From the NCBI GenBank assembly GCA_947470805.1, contig CANIVU010000098.1:1-33805 (forward strand): a stretch of 33,805 nucleotides of DNA, given 5' to 3'. Numbering within the stretch: the stretch's first letter is position 1; each line of letters begins with the position of its first letter. The translations under genes and the position numbers were made by a program. Below, piece after piece: positions 23,548 through 33,700 of this stretch. The notes beneath the pieces are model-generated. The model worked only from the letters and a program-made list of their open reading frames with translations, searched no databases and was not told the DNA's origin. Origin of the DNA: Acidobacteriota bacterium (GTDB taxonomy: Bacteria > Acidobacteriota > Terriglobia > Bryobacterales > Bryobacteraceae).

Positions 23548-24728
23548 ACGGTCACCTTCTCCGCCTTCGCCAAATACGCCGGGTCGAACGCAATCCCCAG
23601 CCCCGGCGCCGTCGGCACCGCCACCGTCCCATTCCGGATCTTGAACTCCGGCGTGTACCAGCTCTCCCGCTTCTCATCGCCCCGGTGCGGGAACTCCATG
23701 AACCCGCCAATGTTCTCCACCGCCGAAGCAAACTGCACAATATTCACCGCCGACGCCCCCGTCTGCGTATTGTGCGGCACAATCGGCAGCCCGAACTTCT
23801 TCGCCATCCGCGCCACCCGCAGCGCCCGCACAAACCCGCCGTTGTAATTCAAATCCGGCTGCACAATCCGGACTACCTTGTTCTCCATCATCCACAGGAA
23901 CCGCCACAAACTCGAATCCTGCTCCCCCGCCGCCACCTTCTGCGTCTCGCCCAACTCCTCCCACGGGCACGGCTCCTCAAAGAAATTCACCCCCAACCCC
24001 TCCAACATCCGCCCCACCTCAATCGCCTTCTCGGCGTTATAGGACCCATTCGCATCGGCGTTGATAATCACCCCATCCCCCATCCGCTTCCGCGCCAGCT
24101 TCATCATCGTCTCCGTCCGCCCCGGATAGGCGTCCAGGTTCCGGCTCATCCGCCCGCCAATCTTAAACTTCACCGCCTTCGCCCGGGTTTCCGCAAGCCC
24201 TCGCACATACAAATCCACCTCCTCCTCCGCCGTCGTCTCCCGCCCCGACCCCGACAAATACACCGGAATCTCCTTCCGGATCACCCCGCCCAGCAACTCT
24301 CCCACCGGCACCTTCGCCGTCTTCCCCAGCAAATCAAAAATCGCCTGCTCCACGTAAGCCACCGGGCACCAGAACGCCTGCCCCGCCAGCTTGTAGTTCT
24401 TCGTATAGACCTCGTCCACCAACGTCTCAATCTCACGCGCGTCCCGGCCAATAAACACCGGCGCCACCCGCCGCAGCAGAATGGCAATGTAATCCTCCAT
24501 CTGCTTCGTCCGGCATATCCCCTTCGCCCCGTCCGTCGACGTCACCTCCAGGAAGTAGTTCGCTCCCACTCGCAACAGCTCAATCGACCGGATCTTCACC
24601 GGCGCCTTCACCTTCCCCGGAATCCCCAAGAACGGTTCTTCATACCAAGGAATCACCCGCTTTTCCTGTCCAGCAACCAGGCCCGCGGCGCCCGCGGAAA
24701 ACAGCAATTGACGGCGTGAAATCGACAT
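23544..24728 (-). CDS. mandelate racemase/muconate-lactonizing enzyme family protein, Tat-exported
   Basis: A 394-residue enolase-superfamily enzyme. It begins with a twin-arginine signal, SISRRQLLFSAGAAGLVAG. In the barrel domain the residues of the mandelate-racemase subgroup are all visible: the KxK base at Lys187/Lys189 (VKFKIGG), metal ligands Asp225 (NADANGSYN), Glu251 or Glu252 (FFEEPCPW) and Glu269 (AAGEQ), and the Asp292/His319 dyad (QPDLNYNGG; VPHNTQTG), with Glu345 (FMEFPH). It would abstract the alpha proton of a carboxylate, probably a sugar acid, giving racemisation or dehydration. ATG 24728 is chosen over a reading starting 51 bases earlier because it starts the Tat signal and has GGGAG just upstream. 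Substrate unknown. Confidence 0.92.
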   Translation of the reverse strand: MSISRRQLLFSAGAAGLVAGQEKRVIPWYEEPFLGIPGKVKAPVKIRSIELLRVGANYFLEVTSTDGAKGICRTKQMEDYIAILLRRVAPVFIGRDAREIETLVDEVYTKNYKLAGQAFWCPVAYVEQAIFDLLGKTAKVPVGELLGGVIRKEIPVYLSGSGRETTAEEEVDLYVRGLAETRAKAVKFKIGGRMSRNLDAYPGRTETMMKLARKRMGDGVIINADANGSYNAEKAIEVGRMLEGLGVNFFEEPCPWEELGETQKVAAGEQDSSLWRFLWMMENKVVRIVQPDLNYNGGFVRALRVARMAKKFGLPIVPHNTQTGASAVNIVQFASAVENIGGFMEFPHRGDEKRESWYTPEFKIRNGTVAVPTAPGLGIAFDPAYLAKAEKVTV

Positions 24729-24769
24729 GTGACTCCCAAAGTAAACGGAATTTGAACAAAAAGCCGTCG

Positions 24770-24798
24770 TTGTCATCACTCTGTAACAGAACCATAAC
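24770..24798 (+). promoter_or_regulatory. possible sigma-70 promoter of the TonB receptor gene
   Basis: TTGTCA (24770-24775; five of six consensus bases) and CATAAC (24793-24798; four of six) are separated by exactly 17 bases, 36 bases before the receptor's ATG. Inferred from spacing and similarity only; the -10 match is moderate. Confidence 0.4.
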
Positions 24799-24834
24799 AG
24801 CGTCGAAACGAAGCGTTGCTACGTTCGTAGGTGA

Positions 24835-27800
24835 ATGCGAAACCTGTTATTCACACTCGCCCTGGCCACTGTGGCGTTCGCCCAGGACCAAGGCCGCTTT
24901 ACCGGCATCGTTGCCGATACCACCGGCGCCGTCATCCCCGGCGCATCCATCCGCGTCAAGAATGAAAAAACCGGTGCCGAACGCACCGTCAAGTCGTCCG
25001 ATACCGGCGTCTTCTTCGTCACCAATCTCAGCCCCGCAACCTACTCCATCGTCGCCACCAGCACCGGCCTGAACGACGCCGTTTATAAGGAAGTCAACCT
25101 CGCCCTCGGCCAGGAACGCACCATCAACATCATCATGCAGCCCACCTCGGTGGCCACCGAAATCACCGTGTCCGGCGGCGAACTCGCCGTCGTCGATACC
25201 AGCTCGGCCTCCGTCGGCGCCAACGTCAACGCGCGCGAAGTCTCGCAGATGCCCATCAATGGCCGCCAGGTCTCGCAGCTCTACCTCCTCGCCCCCGGCG
25301 CCCAAACCTCCGGCGGCGGATCGTTCGATAACATCCGCTTCTCCGGCCGCTCCAATCAGCAAAACGCCGTCCGCTTCGACGGTGTCGAAGCCTCCGCCAT
25401 CATCGACGCCTCCCCCGGCAACCTGAACGGCCAAACCTCCTCCGCCTTCCGCCTCCAGGCCAGCCTGGAAACGGTCCAGGAGTTCCGCGTCGAATCGTCG
25501 AACTACCCCGCCGAATACGGCACCGGTACCGGCGGCCAGATCTCCATCGTTACCAAGTCCGGTGGCAACCAGTTCCACGGCAGCATCTTCGAATACATGC
25601 GCAACGATGCCTTCGACGCCCGTAACTTCTTCGACGGCAATAACAAGTCCCCCCTCCGCCTCAACCAGTTCGGCGGCTCCATCGGCGGCAAAATCATCAA
25701 GGACAAGCTCTTCTTCTTCGGCCACTACGAAGGCCTGCGCCAGCGCGCCGGCTTCCCCCTCGTCGGCCAAACCCCCTCCGCCGCCGTTCGCAACCTCCCC
25801 GTCTGCGTCGCCGGCTCCTCCGCCCGCTGTATCGATGCCACCATCAAGCCCCTCCTGGGCGCCTTCCCCGTCGGCAACTACGGCTCCACCACCAACCCCG
25901 ATTTCGACGTCGCCCGCCTCGACGGCCGCGCCATCGTCAACGAAAACTCCGGCTCCGTCCGCATTGATTACCGCCTCAGCGAAAAGGACCAGGTCTACTT
26001 CCGCTGGTTCCGTGATGACGGCAACTCCACCGCGCCCTTCGACGTCTCCGGCTCGGCCTTTGAACAGAAAGCCGTCGCCCAGAACGGCGTCCTGAACTGG
26101 CAGCGCATCATCACGCCGACCGTCATCAACGAAGCCAAAATCGGCTACAACGGTCCCAAGACCCGCACCAACGGCGTCGCTCCCACCGTCCCAGGTGTCG
26201 ATCTCTCCGGCGTCACCCTCAACATCACCGGCGCCAACGTCCTCGTCGGCATCGGTGGCCAGGGCGCCAGCGCCGGTATCTCCATCCCCTCCGGCCAGGT
26301 TCGCGCCAGCTCCGCCACCAACGGCCGCGGCCAGCCCTATACGAACTACTCCCTCTCCTACGTCGATAACTTGACCTGGATCAAGGGCGCCCACAACATC
26401 AAGTTCGGCGGCGAATTCCGCCAGGTCCGCCTCTATACGGACCGCCTCGGCGGCGTCACCTACGCCTTCTCGAACCTCAACGCCTTCCTCGCCAACACCC
26501 CGTCCATCTCGGTGCTCGGTGATCTCAGCGCCCCCAGCCCCTTCAACAACGGCGCCACCGGCAACCGCTTCGGCAAAACCGAAATGTTCTCCGCCTACGC
26601 CCAGGACGAGTTCAAACTGAAGTCCAACATCACGTTGACCTACGGCCTGCGCTACGAATACTACACCCCCATGCGCGAAGACCGGAACCTGGTGGTGCTC
26701 TACAACATCGTCACCGGCGGGCTCGACGCTCCCGGCAGCCGGTCGTTCTACCAGTCCAGCAAAACCGCCTTCGGCCCCCGCCTAGGTCTCAGCTGGGCGC
26801 CGTCCAAGCTGAACAACAAAACCACCCTCCGCATCGGCGCCGGCTACTACTACGGCCCCGGCCAGGGTGAGGATCTCATCCAGCCCATCGAAAGCGATCG
26901 CGTCTCCACCACCACCACCGGGCGCTTCCCGGTCGACGCCCTCACCGTCGTCAAGAACTTCAACATCAACACCGCCACCGGCATCGGCGTCCGCGCCTAT
27001 GCCCCCGGCTACAAGGTGCCGGAACGCATCCTCTCCTACACCGCCTCCCTCCAGCAGCAGGTCTGGGGCGGCGCCATCCTCCAGCTCGCCTACGTCGGCA
27101 GCCAGGGTCGCAACCTCTTCCTCCGCTCCATCGCCAATAAGGTCACCGGCGTGGTCATGAACCCCACCACCGGCGTCGGCACCGTCACCCGCGAGTTCGG
27201 CACCCGCTTCGGTGAAATCGACTACAAAACCACCGGCGGCAACGACAACTACAACTCGCTGCAGACAACACTGAACCGCCGCTTCTCCCGCGGCCTCACC
27301 CTCGGCGCCCAGTGGACCTACGGCCACTCCATCGGCAACACCGCTGGTTCCAATGAAGCCAACACCGCCATGAACCCCTACAACTTCGGTATGGATCACG
27401 GCAACAACGCCTTCGACGTGCGCCACAGCGCCAACGTCAGCGCCATGTACGAACTGCCCTTCGCCCGGAACAACAAGTACCTCGGCGGCTGGCAGCTCGG
27501 TGGCATCATGAACGGCCGCACCGGCCTCCCGATGGATATCCGCATCACCCGGCCCGACGTCGTCTACCGCGATACCCGCAACAACAACATTGTCAACGCC
27601 CCCATCCTCGCCAACGGCGCCGTCGTCACCGTCCCCGTCGTAAATGTGCCCGGCGGCGGCAACTCCCGCGACGTCCGCGTCCCCGACGTGGTCGCCGGCG
27701 TCAACCCCTTCTTGCAGAGCAGCGATCGCCGCTACGTCGTCAACCCGGCGGCCTTCTCCACCCCGGCCCCCGGTACCTTCGGCAACCTCGGCCGCGGCGC

Positions 27801-28101
27801 GCTCCACGGTCCGGGCCTGACGCAGTTCGATCTCACGCTCCACAAGAAGTTCACCTTCAAAGAGCGCATCACTTCCGAGTTCCGCTTTGAAGCCTACAAC
27901 CTCTTCAACCGCGCCAACTTCGCCAACCCGATCGTGCGCCTGAACAACGTCCTCGGCACCGGAACGAACCAGCTCCAACCCGGCCAGGCCTACAACGCCA
28001 CCACCGGCGGCTCCTTCGGAACCGTGCTCCAGACGGTGGAATCCGCCGTCGGCCTAGGCGCCCAGCGCCAAATCCAACTCTCGCTCCGCTTCTCCTTCTA
28101 A
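24835..28101 (+). CDS. TonB-dependent outer-membrane receptor with carboxypeptidase-regulatory-like domain (Oar-like)
   Basis: A 1088-residue outer-membrane protein. Order of parts: signal peptide MRNLLFTLALATVAFA; a carboxypeptidase-regulatory-like beta domain (about 19-105, GRFTGIVADTTGAVIPGASI ... ALGQERTINIIMQP); a TonB plug (about 130-240, MPINGRQVSQLYLLAPGAQT and EYGTGTGGQISIVTKSGGN); then a large beta barrel with many aromatic strand ends, finishing QIQLSLRFSF, whose terminal Phe is the outer-membrane assembly signal. This is the Oar-like form abundant in Acidobacteriota, thought to import large or complex nutrients. TAGGTGA precedes the ATG directly. No TonB box was identified with confidence, and no substrate is evident. 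The stop codon is immediately followed by a palindromic repeat. Confidence 0.95.
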   Translation: MRNLLFTLALATVAFAQDQGRFTGIVADTTGAVIPGASIRVKNEKTGAERTVKSSDTGVFFVTNLSPATYSIVATSTGLNDAVYKEVNLALGQERTINIIMQPTSVATEITVSGGELAVVDTSSASVGANVNAREVSQMPINGRQVSQLYLLAPGAQTSGGGSFDNIRFSGRSNQQNAVRFDGVEASAIIDASPGNLNGQTSSAFRLQASLETVQEFRVESSNYPAEYGTGTGGQISIVTKSGGNQFHGSIFEYMRNDAFDARNFFDGNNKSPLRLNQFGGSIGGKIIKDKLFFFGHYEGLRQRAGFPLVGQTPSAAVRNLPVCVAGSSARCIDATIKPLLGAFPVGNYGSTTNPDFDVARLDGRAIVNENSGSVRIDYRLSEKDQVYFRWFRDDGNSTAPFDVSGSAFEQKAVAQNGVLNWQRIITPTVINEAKIGYNGPKTRTNGVAPTVPGVDLSGVTLNITGANVLVGIGGQGASAGISIPSGQVRASSATNGRGQPYTNYSLSYVDNLTWIKGAHNIKFGGEFRQVRLYTDRLGGVTYAFSNLNAFLANTPSISVLGDLSAPSPFNNGATGNRFGKTEMFSAYAQDEFKLKSNITLTYGLRYEYYTPMREDRNLVVLYNIVTGGLDAPGSRSFYQSSKTAFGPRLGLSWAPSKLNNKTTLRIGAGYYYGPGQGEDLIQPIESDRVSTTTTGRFPVDALTVVKNFNINTATGIGVRAYAPGYKVPERILSYTASLQQQVWGGAILQLAYVGSQGRNLFLRSIANKVTGVVMNPTTGVGTVTREFGTRFGEIDYKTTGGNDNYNSLQTTLNRRFSRGLTLGAQWTYGHSIGNTAGSNEANTAMNPYNFGMDHGNNAFDVRHSANVSAMYELPFARNNKYLGGWQLGGIMNGRTGLPMDIRITRPDVVYRDTRNNNIVNAPILANGAVVTVPVVNVPGGGNSRDVRVPDVVAGVNPFLQSSDRRYVVNPAAFSTPAPGTFGNLGRGALHGPGLTQFDLTLHKKFTFKERITSEFRFEAYNLFNRANFANPIVRLNNVLGTGTNQLQPGQAYNATTGGSFGTVLQTVESAVGLGAQRQIQLSLRFSF

Positions 28102-28143
28102 GACAATTCCTTGGTGACTGTCACCAAGGAATTGTCCGACCCC
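28102..28143. repeat. palindromic repeat, copy 2
   Basis: A perfect 35-base inverted repeat: GACAATTCCTTGGTGAC, one central T, then its exact complement ending at 28136, followed by CGACCCC. It begins at the base after the TonB receptor's TAA and ends 7 bases before the convergent cytochrome stop, so here it could also act as a two-way transcription end. Confidence 0.95.
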
Positions 28144-28149
28144 AAAACC

Positions 28150-28560
28150 CTACTGCCCCAACTCGTGGCAGGCATTGCAGGCCACCGTGGCCCGGTTCTC
28201 CTTATGGCACTCCACACAAGCCGCCATCTTGGTCGACCGGAACAACCCCACGGTGGCCTGCGTTTTCATTTCCCCATGGCAACTGGCGCAAGCCACCTTC
28301 CCCGCCGCGTGCTTCCCGTGGCTGAAAAACACAAAATCCGGCAACTTATAAACCCGCCCCGAAGGAATCACCCGCTCGGCCATCTCCACATGGCAAGTCG
28401 CACAGGTCTTCCAAGCCGGAAACCCCGCCCGATCCCCCGTCGCCGCCCCCTTGTGGCAAAAGGTACACGCCAACTGCACCTCCGCGTGCCGCTTATGCGA
28501 AAACGAGGGCTCGGCGCCAAACGCCACCACCCCAGCCGCCAGCAAAAGCCAAGTCCGCAT
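28150..28560 (-). CDS. periplasmic pentahaem c-type cytochrome (c7/c3-like)
   Basis: A 136-residue exported cytochrome with five CxxCH motifs at Cys32 (CTFCH), Cys53 (CATCH), Cys91 (CASCH), Cys115 (CVECH) and Cys128 (CNACH). The signal peptide is MRTWLLLAAGVVAFGA. The FSHKRH (20-25) and FSHGKH (79-84) segments supply likely distal histidine ligands, as in the cytochrome c7/c3 group. It would shuttle electrons in the periplasm. ATG 28560 is chosen: it starts the signal peptide, follows the transporter's TAG by four bases and has AGTAGG just before it, indicating translational coupling as the last gene of the minus-strand operon. No cognate reductase is adjacent. Confidence 0.88.
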   Translation of the reverse strand: MRTWLLLAAGVVAFGAEPSFSHKRHAEVQLACTFCHKGAATGDRAGFPAWKTCATCHVEMAERVIPSGRVYKLPDFVFFSHGKHAAGKVACASCHGEMKTQATVGLFRSTKMAACVECHKENRATVACNACHELGQ

Positions 28561-28564
28561 AAAC

Positions 28565-29803
28565 CTACTCAATTATCCGCCGCACCCGCCCCCCCAGCAA
28601 CAACAGCAACCCCGTCCCAATCACCGGCAACACCGCCACAATCACCAACACCGGCGTATATCCAAAATTGTCCACCAGCCACCCCGTCGACATCGTAAAC
28701 AACAACGCCCCCACCCCCGCCCCCAACCCGCTCATCCCCGCCACCGTCCCCACCGATTCCGGCGGAAAGTAGTCCGAAGGCAGCGTCTGCACATTGCTCA
28801 CCCAAAACTGAAAACCAAACGTCGCCGCCGACATCCACCCGAGCGCCTGATACACATCATGCGCCGTCACAATCCCCACGCCCGAAGCCATACAAGCGGC
28901 CCCAATCACAATGACCGTCTTCCGCGTCCGGTCCACCGACCATCCCCGTCCCAACATCCAAGTCGCCACAAAACCGCTCATCAACGCCCCGATATCGGAA
29001 ACAAAAAACGGCACCACCGCCGCCCACGCCAGGCTCTTCAAATCCAGCCCATGCACCCGCGTCAAATACAGCGGCAGCCAGTTCAAATACAACCACCAAA
29101 CCGGATCCGTAAAACACCGCCCCAACACAATCCCCCAAACTTCCTTGTACCCAATCAACTCCACCCAAGGCGTCCGCCGCACAACCGCCGAACCACCCTC
29201 GGAATAAACAGAACGCTCCTCAACCGACAACCACCGGTGCTCCCCCGGCGCCTGATAAATCCACCACCAAAACCCCAGCCAAATAAACCCCAACGACCCC
29301 GTAATCAAAAACGTCGCCTGCCACCCAAACGCCTGCTGCAACGCAATAATAATCGGCGTCGCAATCACACTCCCCATCGCCGTCCCGCTGTTGAAAATGG
29401 ACATCGCCAGCGCCCGTTCCTTCACCGGAAACCACTCGGTCGCCACCTTCGCCGCCCCCGGCCAGTTCCCCGCCTCCCCCAGTCCCAACAAAAACCGGAA
29501 GATACTCAACGACCCCGCCCCCCGCGCCGTCGCATGCGCCATCGCCGCCACCGACCACACCACAATCGACAACGAAAACCCGTTCTTCAACCCAATCCGG
29601 TCATAAATCCGCCCGCTCAACGCATGGCTGATCGAATACGCCACCAGAAACCACGAAGCAATCGCCGCATACTGCTGATTACTCAGGTTCAACTCCTTCA
29701 CAATCACCGGCGCCAGTGTCGATACCGTCAACCGGTCAATAAAGTTAATCAGCGTGGCCGCGAATACCAGCCCAATCATCAGCCAGCGCAGCCGTGGATA
29801 CAT
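28565..29803 (-). CDS. MFS transporter, ACS (hexuronate/anion) type
   Basis: A 412-residue inner-membrane carrier with about 12 hydrophobic segments. The first loop contains the MFS motif as SGRIYDRIGLKNG. LINFIDRLTVSTLAPVI in helix 1, FRFLLGLGEAGNWPGAAKVATEWFP and the SIFNSGTAMGSVIATP segment are typical of the anion:cation symporter branch that includes hexuronate (ExuT) and glucarate/galactarate carriers. The substrate is therefore plausibly a sugar acid, but this is inference. It follows the bestrophin gene by 3 bases and precedes the pentahaem cytochrome by 4 bases in one operon. Confidence 0.9.
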   Translation of the reverse strand: MYPRLRWLMIGLVFAATLINFIDRLTVSTLAPVIVKELNLSNQQYAAIASWFLVAYSISHALSGRIYDRIGLKNGFSLSIVVWSVAAMAHATARGAGSLSIFRFLLGLGEAGNWPGAAKVATEWFPVKERALAMSIFNSGTAMGSVIATPIIIALQQAFGWQATFLITGSLGFIWLGFWWWIYQAPGEHRWLSVEERSVYSEGGSAVVRRTPWVELIGYKEVWGIVLGRCFTDPVWWLYLNWLPLYLTRVHGLDLKSLAWAAVVPFFVSDIGALMSGFVATWMLGRGWSVDRTRKTVIVIGAACMASGVGIVTAHDVYQALGWMSAATFGFQFWVSNVQTLPSDYFPPESVGTVAGMSGLGAGVGALLFTMSTGWLVDNFGYTPVLVIVAVLPVIGTGLLLLLGGRVRRIIE

Positions 29804-29806
29804 CGC

Positions 29807-30706
29807 CTATAGCCCCTCGGGCAGGGCATCGCGATGCAGCTTTTCGATCCCCGCCATCGCGTACAAATTCTTGTGAATGGTCTCGCAAATATCTTCCAAC
29901 GGCAGGTCGTTGTCGTCGTGCCCGAACGGCCCCTCAATCTCCACGCCAATCTCCTCAATGCCGAAAAACGTATACGCCACCGCCAGTACCGCCGGCACCG
30001 TAATCCACCCGAACGTCTCCACCATCGCAAACGGCAGCGTGAAGCAAAACACCACCAGCGCCCGCCGCAAATGCACCGCATACGCAAACGGCATCGGCGT
30101 CTTCCGGATCCGCTCGCACCCGCCCAAATAGTCCACCAATTGCTGAATGTTCTGGTCCAACGCCGCCATCACAATGTCGCTGATCAGCCCCTCCTCCCGT
30201 GCCTCCCGCAAACAGCCGGTCATCGCCACCGCCACCGCCAGCGCCACATGCTGCGCCCCCACGGCCTCCTCCGCCGCCTCCTCCGGCAACTCGTGCGCCT
30301 GCGGCCCCAGTCCATCCGTCCCGCGCAGCCCATGCATCGCCGCCCACGGAAACGCAGCAGTCCACCGTGTCAGCCGCGCCAACAACGCCCGGTCCCCCGC
30401 CAAATGCACCGCCGCCCCGCGCACCAGGTTCCGCGTCTCGTTCACAATCCCGCCCCACAACTTCCGCCCCTCCCAAAACCGTTCGTAACTCGAACTCGTC
30501 CTGAACACCAGCAGCATCCCCAGCGCCAGCCCCAACAGCGTGTGCATCAACGGCGGCATCCCCACCGCATGCACCCGCTGGTGAAACGCCACCACCCCCG
30601 CCGCCCATGCCACGCACAGCGCCACCCGCCCGCTGATCTCCCGCACCAGCGAGCCGCGAATGTCGAAGAAGTGGTCCAGCCACTGATGAGGATCGTATTG
30701 AATCAT
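29807..30706 (-). CDS. bestrophin family ion channel
   Basis: A 299-residue membrane protein of the bacterial bestrophin (UPF0187) family, forming pentameric channels; characterised bacterial members conduct cations or anions. Family hallmarks are RGSLVREISGRVALCVAWA near the start, LLVFRTSSSYERFWEGRKLWGGIVNETRNLVR in the first third, and near the C-terminus FFGIEEIGVEIEGPFGHDDNDLPLE. Four membrane segments are visible, including LGLALGMLLVF and ALVVFCFTLPFAMV. It lies between the protease and MFS genes with 3-base gaps on each side, so it is expressed with them. What it conducts in this context is unknown. Confidence 0.93.
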   Translation of the reverse strand: MIQYDPHQWLDHFFDIRGSLVREISGRVALCVAWAAGVVAFHQRVHAVGMPPLMHTLLGLALGMLLVFRTSSSYERFWEGRKLWGGIVNETRNLVRGAAVHLAGDRALLARLTRWTAAFPWAAMHGLRGTDGLGPQAHELPEEAAEEAVGAQHVALAVAVAMTGCLREAREEGLISDIVMAALDQNIQQLVDYLGGCERIRKTPMPFAYAVHLRRALVVFCFTLPFAMVETFGWITVPAVLAVAYTFFGIEEIGVEIEGPFGHDDNDLPLEDICETIHKNLYAMAGIEKLHRDALPEGL

Positions 30707-30709
30707 GCG

Positions 30710-33700
30710 CTACTTCGAGTACTTAGGATAAACCGGCTCCGCCGGCTTCTTCGCCGGGTTCTTCCGCAACTCCTCCATCGCCACCCGGATCGCCGCCTCC
30801 AACTGCATGTCCCGCCCCTGCCGCGCCGCCGCCGGATCGTCACCAACTTCAACATCCGGCGCCACGCCCTTGTACTCAATATTAAACTCGCCCTGCAAAT
30901 TCCGGAAAGCAAAATCTGGCGAAGTCAGCGTGCCCCCGTCCATCAACTCCGGATACGCGCCAATCCCCACCAGCCCGCCCCACGTCGTCTTCCCCACCAG
31001 CGTCCCCACCTTGTGGAACCGGAAGTAATACGGCATCGCATCCCCGCCCGAACCCGCGAATTCATTGATGATCATCACCCGCGGCCCCGTTATCCCCATC
31101 CCCGGCGTCGTCGTGTCGTGCCCATACCGGAACCGCCAATAGTTCATCGGCACACGCCGCAAGACGTCAATCACGTAATCCGCCGTCTTCCCGCCCGCGT
31201 TGAAGCGTTCATCAATAATCACGCCCTCTTTCCCTGATTGTGCATAGTAATACCGCACAAAACTCTCATACCCGCCCGCCCCCGTATTCGGCATATAAAC
31301 ATACGCCAGCTTCCCGCCCGACGCCGCGTCCACCTTCCGCCGGTTCCCCTCCACCCAGTCGAAATACCGCAGCTCCGTCTCGCTCGACACCGGGACAACC
31401 ACCACATCCCGCGCCCCCGCCCCGCTCGCATCCGCGCCCACCCGCAGCCGCACCCGCTTCCCCGCACGCCCCTCCAGGAACGCAGCCATCTCCTGCTCCG
31501 CCTTCACCTCCCTCCCATCAATAGCCAGTACATAATCCCCCACCCGCACCTCCACGCCCGGCTCCGTCAACGGCGCCCGCAACGCCGGATTCCAATTCTC
31601 CCCATTGAAAATCTTCCGAATCCGATACCGCCCATTCGCCACCTCGAAATCGGCGCCCAACAGCCCGCCTGGCACCCGCTTCCCCGCCTGCACATCCCCG
31701 CCCCGCACGTACAAATGGCGCACGCTCAAATGCCCCAACATCTCTGCAAACAGGTAGTTCAGGTCCGCCCGCGAACCCACGCCCCGCAAGTACTTCTCAT
31801 ACCGTTCCGACATCGCACGCGCGTCCACACCATGCAGGTTTGGGTCGTAGAAATACTCCGCCTGCATCCGCCACGCCTCCCGGTACATCTGCTTCCACTC
31901 CTCCCTTGGATCCGTCCAAACCGCAATCTTCGACACGTCCACCGCGCCCTCCCCCGCCTTCGCCGGCCCGCCCGATCCAGCCAGCGAATACTGCTGCCCC
32001 TTCCGCAATAAAACCTTCTCCCCGTCCGCCGTCACCGCCAATTCATTCACACCCTCCGCAAACACCGCCGCCTTCCGCGTCTTCATCTCAAACCGGTGCA
32101 AAACGCCCCCGCCGCCCTCCTTGTCCTCATACAAAAACAGCACCCCCGCCTTCCCCGCCTCCAGCCCCCTGTAATCCCGCGGTGGCACCGGCAACGCCAG
32201 GATCCGCTGTCCAATCCCATCCACATCCACCCGCACCACCGGCTTCTCTTCCTTCGCCGCGTCCTTCTTATCCGTCTCCTCATCGCTCTCCGCCGCCAGC
32301 GGGGAAGCCGTGTCCTTCCGCAACACCATCACGTAAGCGTGGCTATGCACCGAAAACGGCATCGCATTCATATCCAGCCCGCTCAACGTCGGCCCCGCGT
32401 TCGTCGACGCCGTTAAATACAAATACAACCCGCTCCGGTCAAACACCGGGAACCGCACATCGCTCATCCCATCCGTCAATTGAACCGTCTTCTTACCCGC
32501 CAGCGAATACGCAAACGCCGCCCGGAACCGCGACGGCAACTGCTTCGTATAAACCAACCACTGCGAATCCGGAGCCCACGCCGCCGCCATCGAACCCGGA
32601 TCAAAGTAGTAGTCGGTGTCAATCGTGCTCACCCGCCCGCTCGCCACCTCCACCAGCAGCAAATGCAGCCGGTTGTCCTCACACACAATCCACTTCGAAT
32701 CCGGAGACCAAACCGGCTTGAAGTAATACCCCGGCTTCGCGTCCATCGCAATCGTCCGCTTCTCTCCCGTCCCGTCCTGGCTCGCAATCGTCAACGCATA
32801 CCCGCCGCTCTCATCGCTGAACCACGCCACGGACTTCCCATCCGGCGCCCACGCCGGGCTCCGGTCATGCGCTCCCGGAGAGTTCGTCAGAACCCGTACA
32901 TCGCCCTTCTCCGCCGGCACCGTCACAATCTCGCCCCGCGCCTCAAACGCCACCCGCTTCCCCGTTGGCGACACCGCAAAATCCCGCAGCATCCCCGCCC
33001 CCTTCTCCCACCGTGGCCGCACCTCGCTCAGGTCCGCCGCCACCGTCACCGGAACATCCGTCACCTTCTTCGTCTTCACATCAAACAACTGCAACCCGCC
33101 AAAGCGTTCCAACACAATCGCCCCGCCCCCGCCAGACGCTGACTTGTAATCCAGCCCCGCGTTCTCCACCACCCGCCGCACCGTCTTCGCGTTCGTGTCG
33201 TAAGCAAACAGCTTCACCGTCCCTTCCCGGTCCGAAAGGAAGTACACATCGTTCCCCACCCAAACCGGATCCGTGTCGTTCGAATTCGCGCGCGGCAACT
33301 CCGTCACCACCGAATCGCTCAACCGCCCAATCCAGATCTTCGTCGTCTGCCCGCCGCTGTAGTTCTTCCAGGCGTCATAGCTGTGCGGCTGCCGGAAAAA
33401 GCCAATCGGCATGTACGCCATCCGCGCCCCGTCCGGCGAGTAGCTCCCCGCCACCGCCAGGTTAAACGGCAACACGTCCTCCGCCCCGCCCTCGGCCGGA
33501 ATCGTAAACAACTGCCGGTACCGCTCCGTCGTCGCCAACCGACTGGACCGGAACACAATCCGCTTCCCGTCGTTCGTCCAAGTGGTCGGCTCGTCAATCC
33601 CCGGATGATACGTAATCCGCTTCGGCACCCCGCCTGTCACCGGCACCGTGTAGACGTCAAAGTTCCCGTCATACTCCCCGCAAAACGCCACAGTTTTCCC

